A stretch of DNA of 64,000 nucleotides from Acidobacteriota bacterium (GTDB taxonomy: Bacteria > Acidobacteriota > Vicinamibacteria > Marinacidobacterales > Marinacidobacteraceae), in assembly GCA_022826195.1 (NCBI GenBank), contig JAJDVI010000066.1, positions 1-64,000 on the forward strand. Direction: 5' to 3'. Positions 33,016 to 43,888 of this stretch are shown here, in pieces (position 1 is the first letter of the stretch; the number at the start of each line of letters is the position of its first letter). Below the pieces are notes generated by a model. The model was not told the DNA's origin, made no database searches, and saw nothing but the letters and a program-made list of their open reading frames with translations. The translations under genes were made by a program, and so were the position numbers.

Positions 33016-35079
33016 ATGACCCCACTCCGTGAGTACGTTTCTCTCCGCGGCTCCACCTGTTTCCACCACGGGTTGACCGCTCTCGGCCTCCTGGCCCTGG
33101 TTGCGGCGCCGGCCTCCGCCCAGCGCAGCTTCACGATTCAGGACGCGCTCGGGATCGCTTCGGTCTCCGACCCGCAGCTCTCGCCGGACGGCGAGCTCGT
33201 CGTCTACGTCGTGTCCCGGATCGATCTCGACGAGAACGAGTCCGCGAGCCGGATTCACCATGTTCCGTTCGCGGGAGGCGACGCGGCGCCATTGACCCGG
33301 GCGGGGCGCTCGGCGTCCCATCCGCGGTTCAGTCCGGACGGGTCGCAGCTCGCGTTCCTGAGTTCCGGAGACGGGGACAAGACCCAGATCTGGCTGCTTC
33401 CCCTGGCGGGCGGGGAGGCGAAGGTCCTATCCCGTCTGCCCGCGGGGGTGTCCTCCTTCGCGTGGGCGCCCGACGGGAGCGCCCTGGCGGTGGTCTCGAT
33501 GGATCCGGATCCGAACGAAGCCGGGGAGGGAGAGGAACCCGAGCCCGTCCCGCTCGTGATCGACCGCCGTCAGTTCAAGCGCGACGGCCGCGGCTACCTC
33601 GACGATCGGCGCCGGCACATCTACCTGGTGGACGCCTCGGACGGGTCGCACGAGCAGAAGACCTTCGGCCCCTACGACGACGGTTCCCCCGTGTTTTCGC
33701 CCGACGGTTCGGAGATCGTCTTCGTCAGCGTCCGGCCGCCGGACGGCGGGGACCCGGACGCCACCGACAACTCGGACCTCTTTCTCATTCCTCGCACCGC
33801 CGGTGAGACGACCGAGCCGGTGCGGCTCACGAGCAATCCCGGGCCGGACCGGTCACCGGTGTTCAGCCCCGACGGCGGCTGGATCGCCCACACCGGTAAC
33901 CGCAAACCCGAGCTGATCTGGTACGCCACCGAGCACCTGTACGCGCTCAACCGGGCCACCGACGAGGTCGTCCAGGTTGCGGCCGGACTCGACCGCAACC
34001 TCTCGAATCCGCGGTTCACGGCGGATGGATCGGCGGTCGTGGCGCTGCTCGAGGACTCCGGCAATCGGCACCTGGCCTCGTTCGGAGTCTCGGAAGCGGC
34101 GGTTGCGGAGCGGGTCATCGCCGGCGAGCGCGACGTTCGCGACCTGGAAATGGTCGGGGACCGGGTCGTGGCGGTGTCGGCGAGGACCGACCGGCCCCCG
34201 GAGGTGATCGCCTGGACGTTCGGCGAGGAGCCCAGGCGGCTGACCGGGGAGAACGACGCGTTGCTCGCGGAGATCGAGCTTGCCGCTGTGGAGAGGATCA
34301 CCTTCCCGAGTTCCGACGGAACCGAGATCCAGGGCTTCGTCACCAAGCCGCCCGGTTTCGAGGAGGGGCGGCGCTATCCGACCATCCTCTGGATTCATGG
34401 CGGGCCGGTTTCCCAGTTCTCGACATCCTTCCAGTCCACCTGGCAGCTCTTTGCGGCGAACGGCTATCTGGTGGTGGCGGCGAACCCCCGCGGCTCGTCA
34501 GGCAGGGGAGAGGCGTTCTCCCACGCCATCTGGGCCGATTGGGGGAACCTGGACTACGAGGACGTGAACGCCGCGGTGGACCACGTCATCGAACGCGGCT
34601 GGGCCGATCCGGAGCGCCTCGGCGTCGGTGGATGGAGCTACGGCGGGATCCTCACGAACTACGTGATCACGAAGACCACCCGGTTCCACGCCGCGGTCAG
34701 CGGCTCCAGCGAAACGGAATACCGCGCCGCCTATGGGAACGACCACTACCAGCTCGAGTGGGAACTGGAGCTGGGCCTGCCCTGGGAGAACCCCGAGCTC
34801 TACAACCGGCTGTCTCCCATTTCGCGGGTCCACCACGTGACCACCCCGACGCTGGTGCTCTGCGGCGAGAAGGACTGGAACGTCCCGCTCAGCCAGTCGG
34901 AAAACCTCTACCAGAGCCTCCGGCGGCTCGGGGTGCCCACCCAGTTGATCATCTATCCGGGCCAGAGCCACGGCATCCGGCTCCCCTCCTTCCAGAAGGA
35001 CCGTTACGAGCGCTACGTGGCCTGGTTCGACCGGTTCCTGAAGTCCGACCGCTCGTCCACCGACCAGAACTCCCGGTAA
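33016..35079 (+). CDS. Exported S9 family prolyl oligopeptidase
   Basis: 687 residues. A signal peptide (about residues 17-35, ALGLLALVAAPASAQ) precedes a beta-propeller of PD40/WD40-like repeats (SPDGSQLAFLSS, SPDGSEIVFVS, SPDGGWIAHTGN) and a C-terminal alpha/beta hydrolase domain. The catalytic triad is visible: Ser541 in GWSYGG, Asp620 in GEKDWNVP and His652 in GQSHGIR. It probably cleaves short peptides in the periplasm. The start has CAGGAGG five bases before the ATG. It follows korB by 37 bp and faces the convergent TonB-receptor operon, which could take up peptides. Confidence 0.93.
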   Translation: MTPLREYVSLRGSTCFHHGLTALGLLALVAAPASAQRSFTIQDALGIASVSDPQLSPDGELVVYVVSRIDLDENESASRIHHVPFAGGDAAPLTRAGRSASHPRFSPDGSQLAFLSSGDGDKTQIWLLPLAGGEAKVLSRLPAGVSSFAWAPDGSALAVVSMDPDPNEAGEGEEPEPVPLVIDRRQFKRDGRGYLDDRRRHIYLVDASDGSHEQKTFGPYDDGSPVFSPDGSEIVFVSVRPPDGGDPDATDNSDLFLIPRTAGETTEPVRLTSNPGPDRSPVFSPDGGWIAHTGNRKPELIWYATEHLYALNRATDEVVQVAAGLDRNLSNPRFTADGSAVVALLEDSGNRHLASFGVSEAAVAERVIAGERDVRDLEMVGDRVVAVSARTDRPPEVIAWTFGEEPRRLTGENDALLAEIELAAVERITFPSSDGTEIQGFVTKPPGFEEGRRYPTILWIHGGPVSQFSTSFQSTWQLFAANGYLVVAANPRGSSGRGEAFSHAIWADWGNLDYEDVNAAVDHVIERGWADPERLGVGGWSYGGILTNYVITKTTRFHAAVSGSSETEYRAAYGNDHYQLEWELELGLPWENPELYNRLSPISRVHHVTTPTLVLCGEKDWNVPLSQSENLYQSLRRLGVPTQLIIYPGQSHGIRLPSFQKDRYERYVAWFDRFLKSDRSSTDQNSR

Positions 35080-35101
35080 CCACCAGGCTGCCAGGCGCGG
35101 A

Positions 35102-37441
35102 TCAGAACCGGTAGCGCAAGCCTCCGATGATCTGCCGCCGCAGCACGTCGCCGAAGACGTGGTTCTGGATCTCCTGGTTCAGGAGGTTGATGACCCGGAC
35201 CGAGGGCTGGACCCGGCCCTCCATCAGGTTGACCGCCAGCGTGGCGTTCACGAGCGTGAAGGCCTCGGTCCAGCCGTGGTACTCGGCAGTGAGGACGTCG
35301 GTCCAGTAGGCGCGGTCCGTGTAGTTGAGCGACAGTCCGAGATTCACGGCGCCGACCTCCGCGTCGATGCCGGCATTGACGCGGTGTGCCGCCGGAATGC
35401 TGATCTCGTCGGCGTCCTCCTCGCCGAACCCTTCCACCACCGGTTCGGCCTGCCACGAATAGTTGAGGAATCCGCCGACGTTGCCGCGGCGTCCGGTGAG
35501 CCCGAGTTCGATCCCCGAGTTCCGCGCCGAGGTCCGGTTGATGTAGGTGAGCGAGGAAGGGAGCTGGGCGCCCGCGAGGCTGCCGAGGGCGTCGATCAGG
35601 TATCCGGGGTTCCCGGCGATGGCGGCGATCGACGGGGGCAGCGTGCCGGGCGGGAGGACGGCTCCCAGCCGTCCGATGAACTCCGCGACCTCGGCGAACG
35701 CCTCGTTCCATCCGGGCGGCGGGTCCGCGCCCGACCAGAAGGTGTCGTCGGTGAAGTCGATGCTGTCCCGCATGTCGTTGACGTAGACGGCCGCGCTCGC
35801 CCCCAGCCAGTCGTTGAGCGCTCCCGACCAGCCCACCTCGTAGGCGGTGAGGGACTCCTGGACCAGCGCTTGATTGCCCACCACGGCGATGGGGATCGTG
35901 TAGGTCACCGGGGCCGGCAGTGCGGAGTCCGGGATGCTCAGCGCGCCGAAGAAGCCCCGGAAGACGGGACGGAGATCGAAGACCGCGGGCTGACCGATCA
36001 GCGTGTCAAGGAAGGAATTCGTGAGCGAAGGGGCGCGGAACGCCCGGTTGTAGGACACCCGAAAGGCCTGCGTGGGAGTCGGCTTGAAGATGAGGGTCGT
36101 GCGGGGCGACAGCACGATCTTGTCCAGCACGCTCATCCGGTCCGCGCGGGTTCCCACGATCCAGCGCCAGCGGTCGCTCAGGAAGATCTCGTCGTTCACG
36201 TAGACCCCCATCTCGCTGCGGCCGTCTCCTTCCGGGGCGAGGGTGAAGTCGAGGGTCAGGTAGCGGGCGCTGGCGCCGTAGCTGAACAGATGCCGTCCAC
36301 CCAGGAACCTGGTGTCCTTCAGGCTGATGTCGTAGGCCGTCGAGTTCATGTTGCCCTCGAGGAACTGCCCCGTGGGGGTCTGGGACAGGATCGAGCTGAA
36401 CGGGACCGCGGTGCGGTTCGCGAAGGCGCCGATTTCCATCGAGCCCCGGAGGTACTGGATGCGGCCGTACGACATGGCGCTTCCCGGCTTGACGTGAAAC
36501 GGTCCGATCCCCGAGTGGAGGATTCCCTGGCTCCCCCCGTAGCCGCCGGAGAACCGGAATCCGCTCTCGCCGTCCGGGGCGTCCCAGTCGGCGCGGAGAT
36601 CCACTTTGGGCATCCGGGCGTCCACACCCTGGACGGGGGGGTACAGCGTGCCGGTGCCGTTCGGGATTTCGCCGAACGGGCGGGGAAGGGCGTCCTGGCG
36701 GGTGAAACTGACGGTCGCGCGGTAGGCGAAGCGGTCGTTGACGGCCTGCGCGTGGGTCAGCGAGCCCATGAACTGGTTGCCCGTGTCCATCGGGTTGCCG
36801 GTGACGTTGCGATCGAAGGCGCCGAACCGGAGGTCGAGGGTGGTTCCCTGATTGTCGCGCGGCGCCTTGGTGATCAGGTTCACCACGCCGCTCATGGCGT
36901 TCGCGCCCCAGACCGCCGAGGCCGGCCCGTTGACGACCTCGACCCGCTCGAGGTCGTCGAGCCCCACCGAGATGAAGTCCCAACTGGTGAAGCCGAAGAA
37001 GTCCTGGTAGACGGAACGGCCATCCACCAGGACGAGCTGCGCGGTGGCGAGCGCCCCGGAGGAGCCGCGGCTCGTGACGCTGTAGTTCGTATTGGAGAGC
37101 TGGGTGACGTTGACGCCGGGAGCCTGGCGGAGCAGGTCGCCGAAGTTGTTGGCCGGCGTGGTCTCGATGACCTCGGTGGAGATCACCGCGATTGCGGCCG
37201 GGGCGTTGACGATCTCCTGCTCCACCCGGGAGGCCGACACCACGACCTGGTCGGTGAAGCGCGGAATGATGTCGGCCGGATCGGCCGTCTCACCCTCGCG
37301 CTCTTCCTGTTCCTCCGTTTCCTGCGCCGGGTCCTGCTCCTGCTGAACAGTCGCGCCCGCGGCGCCGGACTGAACTGCCAGGAAGACGAGGAAAGCCGCC
37401 AGGGACAGCAGGTGGTTGCGGGGGATGCCGCTGACGTTCAT
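35102..37441 (-). CDS. TonB-dependent outer-membrane receptor, copy 1
   Basis: 779 residues: signal peptide, an acidic linker rich in E, Q and P, a TonB-box-like DQVVVSASR, plug domain (NFGDLLRQAPGVNVTQ, DLERVEVVNGPASAVWG, MSGVVNLITKAPRD), and a 22-strand-type beta-barrel ending in LRYRF with terminal Phe. Outer-membrane active transporter for siderophores, vitamins, sugars or peptides, energised by the TonB-ExbBD genes at 43889-48649. Its ligand is unknown. The start ATG at 37441 has AAGGAGG at spacing 8. It follows copy 2 by 22 bp on the same strand, so the pair is probably one operon; both are 779 residues. Confidence 0.93.
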   Translation of the reverse strand: MNVSGIPRNHLLSLAAFLVFLAVQSGAAGATVQQEQDPAQETEEQEEREGETADPADIIPRFTDQVVVSASRVEQEIVNAPAAIAVISTEVIETTPANNFGDLLRQAPGVNVTQLSNTNYSVTSRGSSGALATAQLVLVDGRSVYQDFFGFTSWDFISVGLDDLERVEVVNGPASAVWGANAMSGVVNLITKAPRDNQGTTLDLRFGAFDRNVTGNPMDTGNQFMGSLTHAQAVNDRFAYRATVSFTRQDALPRPFGEIPNGTGTLYPPVQGVDARMPKVDLRADWDAPDGESGFRFSGGYGGSQGILHSGIGPFHVKPGSAMSYGRIQYLRGSMEIGAFANRTAVPFSSILSQTPTGQFLEGNMNSTAYDISLKDTRFLGGRHLFSYGASARYLTLDFTLAPEGDGRSEMGVYVNDEIFLSDRWRWIVGTRADRMSVLDKIVLSPRTTLIFKPTPTQAFRVSYNRAFRAPSLTNSFLDTLIGQPAVFDLRPVFRGFFGALSIPDSALPAPVTYTIPIAVVGNQALVQESLTAYEVGWSGALNDWLGASAAVYVNDMRDSIDFTDDTFWSGADPPPGWNEAFAEVAEFIGRLGAVLPPGTLPPSIAAIAGNPGYLIDALGSLAGAQLPSSLTYINRTSARNSGIELGLTGRRGNVGGFLNYSWQAEPVVEGFGEEDADEISIPAAHRVNAGIDAEVGAVNLGLSLNYTDRAYWTDVLTAEYHGWTEAFTLVNATLAVNLMEGRVQPSVRVINLLNQEIQNHVFGDVLRRQIIGGLRYRF

Positions 37442-37463
37442 CGAGTAGGCCTCCTTGCCCAAG

Positions 37464-39803
37464 TCAGAAACGGTAACGCAAACCCCCGATGATCTGTCTC
37501 CGCAGCACGTCGCCGAAGACGTGATTCTGAATTTCCTGGTTGAGGAGGTTGATCATCCGGACCGACGGCTGAAAACGGCCCTCCATCAGATTCACCGCCA
37601 GGGTGGCGTTGACCATCGTGAAGGCTTCGGTCCAGCCGTAGTACTCCGCCGTCAGCACGTCGGTCCAGTAGGCCCGGTCGGTGTAGTTCAGCGAGAGCCC
37701 CACGTCCACGGCGCCGAACTCCGCGTCGACGCCGGCGTTGATGCGGTGCGCCGCCGGGATGCTGATTTCGTCGGCGTCCTCTTCCCCGAACCCTTCGACG
37801 ACGGGCTCCATCTGCCACGAGTAGTTGACGAACCCCCCGATGTCGCCGCGGCGGCCGGTGAGGCCGAGTTCGATCCCCGAGTTCCGGACCGACACCCGGT
37901 TGACGTAGCTGAACGCCGCCGGGAGCTGGACCCCCGCGAGCCCGCCCAGGGCGTCGATCAGATAGGCGGGATTGACCGAAATGGCGGCGATCTCCGGGGG
38001 TAGGGTGCCGGGAGGGAGGACACCGGCCAGCCGTCCGATGAAATCCCCGACCTCGGCGAACGCCTCGTTCCATCCGGGAGGCGGGTTCTCGCCGGACCAG
38101 AAACCGGTGTCGGTGAAGTCGATGCTGTCCCGCATGTCGTTGACGTAGACGGCCGCGCTCGCCCCGATCCAGTCGCTCAGCGCCCCGGACCAGCCGACTT
38201 CGTAGGCGGTGAGGGTCTCCTGGACCAGGTTGGGGTTCCCCACCACCCCGATGGGAATCGTGTAGTTGACCGGGGCCGGCAGCGCCGAATCCGGGATGCT
38301 CAGCGCACCGAAGAAACCGCGGAACACGGGACGGAGATCGAAGAGGGCCGGCTCGCCGATCGTCGTGTCCAGGAATGTGTTGCTGAGCGACGGGGCGCGG
38401 AACGCGCGGTTGTAGGAAACGCGGAACGACTGGGTCGGGGTTGGCTTGAAGATGAGGGTCGTCCGCGGGGACAGCACCATCTTGTCGAAGATGCTGATCC
38501 GGTCCGCCCGGGTCCCGACGATCCAGCGCCAGCGGTCGCTCAGGAAGATCTCGTCGTTGACGTAGAGCCCCTGTTCGCTCCGCCCGTCACCCGCGGGAGC
38601 GAGGGTGAAATCGAGGGTCACGAAGCGGGCGCTGGCGCCGTAGCTGAACAGATGGCGTCCGCCCAGGAACCTCGTGTCCTTGAAACTGATGTCGTAGGTG
38701 TTGGTCTTGATCGTCCCGTCGAGAAACTCGCCGGTGGGGACGCGCGAAAGCAGGGAGTCGAAGCCCGCGGAGGTCCGGTTCAGGAAGGCCCCGATCTCCA
38801 TGGAGCCGCGGACGTACTGGACCCGGCCATACGACATGCTGGCCCCGTTCTGGACGTTGAAGGGGCCGATCCCGGAGTGGAGGATCCCCGTGCTCCCCGC
38901 GTAGCCGCCGGAGAAGCGGAATCCGCCCTGTCCGTCGGGCGCGTCCCAGTCGGCTCGCAGATCCACCTTCGGCATCCGGGCCGTCACTCCCTGCAGCGCA
39001 GGATAGAGAGTGCCGGTGTCGTTCGGGATCTCACCGGACGGCCGCGGCAGCGGATCGTGCCGGGTGAAGCTGACGGTCGCCCGGTAGGCGAAGCGATCGT
39101 TCACCGCGTCTGCGTGGGTCAGGGAGCCCATGAGCTGGCTGCCCGGGTCCATCGGGTTGCCGGTGACGTTGCGGTCGAAGGAACCGAACCGGAGGTTCAG
39201 GGTCGTTCCCAGCGTGTCGCGCGGCGCCTTGGTGATCAGGTTGACGACCCCGCTCATGGCGTTCGCTCCCCAGATCGCCGAAGCCGGTCCGTTCACCACT
39301 TCGATCCGCTCGAGGTCATCGAGCCCCACCGAGAGAAAGTCCCAACTGGTGAATCCGAAGAAGTCCTGATACACCGAGCGCCCGTCCACCAGGACCAGCT
39401 GCGAAGTGGCCAGCGCGCTGGATGAGCCGCGGCTCGTGACGCTGTAGTGGGTGCTGGAGAGCTGCGTCACGTTGACCCCCGGGGCCTGACGCAGGAGGTC
39501 GCCGAAGTTGCTGGCGGCCTGGGTCTCGATGACCTCGGTCGGGATCACCGCGATGGCGGCCGGCGCGTTCACGATCTCCTGTTCGACCCGGGAAGCGGAC
39601 ACCACGACCTGGTCGGTGAAGCGCGGGATGAGGTCGGTGGGATCGGATGTTTCTTCGGTTTCTTCCGCCTGTTCTTCGGTTTCCTGTCCCTCCTGTTCCT
39701 GGGTGGCGCCGTTCGCCGGCGCCGAAGCCGTGGTGAGGAAAAGGAGAGCGATCGCGGCCGCTGGCACCAGCCCGTATCGCGTGACGAGGCGGTTCTGGTT
39801 CAC
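37464..39803 (-). CDS. TonB-dependent outer-membrane receptor, copy 2 (tandem paralogue)
   Basis: 779 residues, about 85 % identical to the downstream receptor by eye and with no obvious length difference. It starts at a GTG at 39803 with GGAAGGAGG six bases upstream. It has the same signal, acidic linker, TonB box DQVVVSASR, plug and barrel with terminal Phe. The greatest divergence is in the signal region and around residues 320-365, where a loop or barrel strand reads GRVQYVRGSMEIGAFLNR compared with GRIQYLRGSMEIGAFANR in the other copy, followed by quite different residues. The promoter is upstream at about 39878 (TACAAT on the minus strand), 75 bp before the start. Confidence 0.93.
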   Translation of the reverse strand: MNQNRLVTRYGLVPAAAIALLFLTTASAPANGATQEQEGQETEEQAEETEETSDPTDLIPRFTDQVVVSASRVEQEIVNAPAAIAVIPTEVIETQAASNFGDLLRQAPGVNVTQLSSTHYSVTSRGSSSALATSQLVLVDGRSVYQDFFGFTSWDFLSVGLDDLERIEVVNGPASAIWGANAMSGVVNLITKAPRDTLGTTLNLRFGSFDRNVTGNPMDPGSQLMGSLTHADAVNDRFAYRATVSFTRHDPLPRPSGEIPNDTGTLYPALQGVTARMPKVDLRADWDAPDGQGGFRFSGGYAGSTGILHSGIGPFNVQNGASMSYGRVQYVRGSMEIGAFLNRTSAGFDSLLSRVPTGEFLDGTIKTNTYDISFKDTRFLGGRHLFSYGASARFVTLDFTLAPAGDGRSEQGLYVNDEIFLSDRWRWIVGTRADRISIFDKMVLSPRTTLIFKPTPTQSFRVSYNRAFRAPSLSNTFLDTTIGEPALFDLRPVFRGFFGALSIPDSALPAPVNYTIPIGVVGNPNLVQETLTAYEVGWSGALSDWIGASAAVYVNDMRDSIDFTDTGFWSGENPPPGWNEAFAEVGDFIGRLAGVLPPGTLPPEIAAISVNPAYLIDALGGLAGVQLPAAFSYVNRVSVRNSGIELGLTGRRGDIGGFVNYSWQMEPVVEGFGEEDADEISIPAAHRINAGVDAEFGAVDVGLSLNYTDRAYWTDVLTAEYYGWTEAFTMVNATLAVNLMEGRFQPSVRMINLLNQEIQNHVFGDVLRRQIIGGLRYRF

Positions 39804-39877
39804 GAAAGGCCTCCTTCCGATGCCGGCCGGCTCTACGTCGCCGGCAGCGAAGAGCGTGGACACAGCCGGGCCAACCC

Positions 39878-39883
39878 ATTGTA
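39878..39883 (-). promoter_or_regulatory. Possible -10 of the tandem TonB-receptor operon
   Basis: TACAAT on the minus strand (complement of ATTGTA), about 75 bp before the GTG start of the first receptor gene. No convincing -35 is present at 16-18 bp. It lies in the divergent 213-bp gap facing the Mrp gene. Confidence 0.35.
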
Positions 39884-40016
39884 AGAGGGCGCACGTCCAG
39901 GGGCCACCGGACGATTCTCCCTGCAAGAGCACCGGCCTGCCCATCCCGACGGCTATCCTAAACCCTTGGATCGCCCATCGGGCAGAGAGCCCTCCAGAGG
40001 CGTTTCCCGCACCACC

Positions 40017-41450
40017 ATGTCTCACCTCGATCAGAAACAGGTTCTCGAACTTCTGGCCCCGATCCGGAATCGCGAGTTCGGTGGCGAGAGCATCGTCGCG
40101 CTTGGCCAGGTGGCCGACATCCGGATCTGCCGGCCGATCGTCAGCGTCACGGTGACGCTCCCGAACGTCGGGAGTGAAGTGGCGGGCGAGATCCGCGAGC
40201 AGGTTCGCGAGGCGCTGCTCGGGCTGCCGGAAATCGAACGGGCGGAGGTGGCGGTGCGCACCGAAGTGAGCGCCTCGCCGACGTCCCGGGTGGAACAGGA
40301 CACGGGCCCGCCATCCGGAGCTCCCGGGCCGCGCGCTCCCATGCCGGATCCCACGAAGCCGGAAGGCGTCCAGAACGTGGTGGCGATCGCTTCCGGAAAG
40401 GGCGGAGTCGGGAAGAGCACGGTCTCCGCAAACCTCGCCGTCGCCCTGGCCGCGGACGGCGCTCGCGTCGGGCTGCTGGATGCCGATGTCTACGGGCCGT
40501 CACAGACCACCATGTTCGGGATGGACGATCGCCCGGCGACCGACGAGCGTCGCCGGTTGCTCCCGCTCGAAGCTCACGGAGTGCGGTTCATCTCCATGGG
40601 GATGCTCTCTTCCAAGGAGACTCCGGTTATCTGGCGCGGACCGATGGCTTCGCGGCTCGTCCAGCAGTTTTTCTCGGGAGTCGTGTGGGGCGAGCTCGAC
40701 TATCTCCTCGTGGATCTCCCGCCGGGGACGGGCGACGTTCAGCTCACGATCGCCCAGACGGCCGCGCTCGCGGGAGCCGTGATCGTCACGACGCCGCAGG
40801 CGGTGGCCCGGACGATCGCCGAGAAGGGACTCCGGATGTTCCAGCCGGTGCGCGTTCCCGTGCTCGGCGTGATCGAGAACATGAGTTCGTTCGCCTGTCC
40901 GCACTGCGGGGAGCGCACCGACATCTTTTCGACCGGTGGCGGCGAGGAAGTCGCCGGGGATCTGGGACTGCCCTTCCTGGGTGGGGTGCCGCTGGACCCG
41001 CGGGTGGTCGTCGCCGGAGACGAGGGGACGCCCACGGTCGCGCGCGATCCCGGGAGTCCCGCCGCCGTCGCCTATCGGGAGATCGCCCGCCGGGTCGCGC
41101 TCGAGGTGGCGCGATCCAACCAGGCCGAGCGGGGTGGCGTGGCCGAGTCGGTACGTACGGAAAGCGACGCGGTGGTGGTGCGCTGGCACGATGGCTCGGA
41201 AGACCGTTTCGGGTTCGAATACCTGCGGAACCACTGCCCGTGCGCCACCTGCGTGGACGAATGGAGCGGAGAGCGCCGGTCGCTGACCCTGCTGCTACCG
41301 ACGAATTTCGCGCCCCGGAAGCTCGTTCCGGTCGGCAACTACGGCGTGCAGATCCACTGGAACGACGGCCACGAGACCGGCATCTACAGCCACCACCTCC
41401 TGCGCCGGCTCGCCAGGCAGCGGGAAGAGACTCCAGCTCCGGTCGGCTAG
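40017..41450 (+). CDS. Mrp/NBP35-type P-loop ATPase fused to MIP18 and DUF971 domains
   Basis: 477 residues in three parts: N-terminal MIP18/DUF59 domain (about 5-85, DQKQVLELLAPIRN); Mrp P-loop ATPase (about 120-370, VVAIASGKGGVGKSTVSANL deviant Walker A, CPHCGERT cysteine pair at about 301-304 used in Fe-S binding in the family); and a C-terminal DUF971 domain (about 385-470, VVVRWHDGSEDRF, CPCATCVDEWSGE, YGVQIHWNDGHETGIYSHH). It should act as an ATP-dependent Fe-S cluster carrier. Plant HCF101 has the same domain order. The start ATG at 40017 precedes MSHLDQKQ; the longer open frame is an artefact. Confidence 0.92.
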   Translation: MSHLDQKQVLELLAPIRNREFGGESIVALGQVADIRICRPIVSVTVTLPNVGSEVAGEIREQVREALLGLPEIERAEVAVRTEVSASPTSRVEQDTGPPSGAPGPRAPMPDPTKPEGVQNVVAIASGKGGVGKSTVSANLAVALAADGARVGLLDADVYGPSQTTMFGMDDRPATDERRRLLPLEAHGVRFISMGMLSSKETPVIWRGPMASRLVQQFFSGVVWGELDYLLVDLPPGTGDVQLTIAQTAALAGAVIVTTPQAVARTIAEKGLRMFQPVRVPVLGVIENMSSFACPHCGERTDIFSTGGGEEVAGDLGLPFLGGVPLDPRVVVAGDEGTPTVARDPGSPAAVAYREIARRVALEVARSNQAERGGVAESVRTESDAVVVRWHDGSEDRFGFEYLRNHCPCATCVDEWSGERRSLTLLLPTNFAPRKLVPVGNYGVQIHWNDGHETGIYSHHLLRRLARQREETPAPVG

Positions 41451-41503
41451 CTCCGCCCCCATACGGGTGAGCGGCGTAGCGTCACTGCCCGGCGGGCCGT
41501 GAT

Positions 41504-41522
41504 CGCCCGCCTCCGGCGGGCC
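41504..41522. other. Hairpin between two convergent genes
   Basis: GCCCGCC-TCC-GGCGGGC at 41505-41521 forms a perfect 7-bp stem in the 117-bp gap between the Mrp and Rel/SpoT stops. A second short palindrome, TCCCC-AC-GGGGA, follows at about 41539-41550. No T-run follows on either strand, so a terminator function is only possible. Confidence 0.4.
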
Positions 41523-41567
41523 GTGCCGGTCTGAAGGTCCCCACGGGGAGAACTTGTCGGCGTTCCC

Positions 41568-43739
<2,172 letters not shown>

Positions 43740-43806
43740 CGCCTGCCTGTCTCCCGCTTTACCCTAGCGTGTGAGTCCGTTCCGAGGCGTGGCGCGACCC
43801 GGCAGC

Positions 43807-43848
43807 AAAAACCCCGCCGGCCGCGGCCGAAGCACGCGGCCGACGGGG
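43807..43848 (-). terminator. Rho-independent terminator of the TonB-ExbBD-TPR operon
   Basis: On the minus strand a 14-bp GC stem with one mismatch (arms 43812-43825 and 43835-43848) and a 9-nt loop is followed by TTTTTG (43811-43807). It lies 40 bp after the stop of the TPR gene, so transcription of the operon should end here. Confidence 0.85.
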
Positions 43849-43888
43849 CCTGAGATTTCTTTCTGGTTTCCCTGGGAAACGCGCTTGT

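Noticed and set aside
35159-37492. 777-residue plus-strand open frame opposite TonB receptor 1
   Set aside because: A shadow of the receptor; the same shadow exists in part opposite receptor 2, as expected for duplicated genes.
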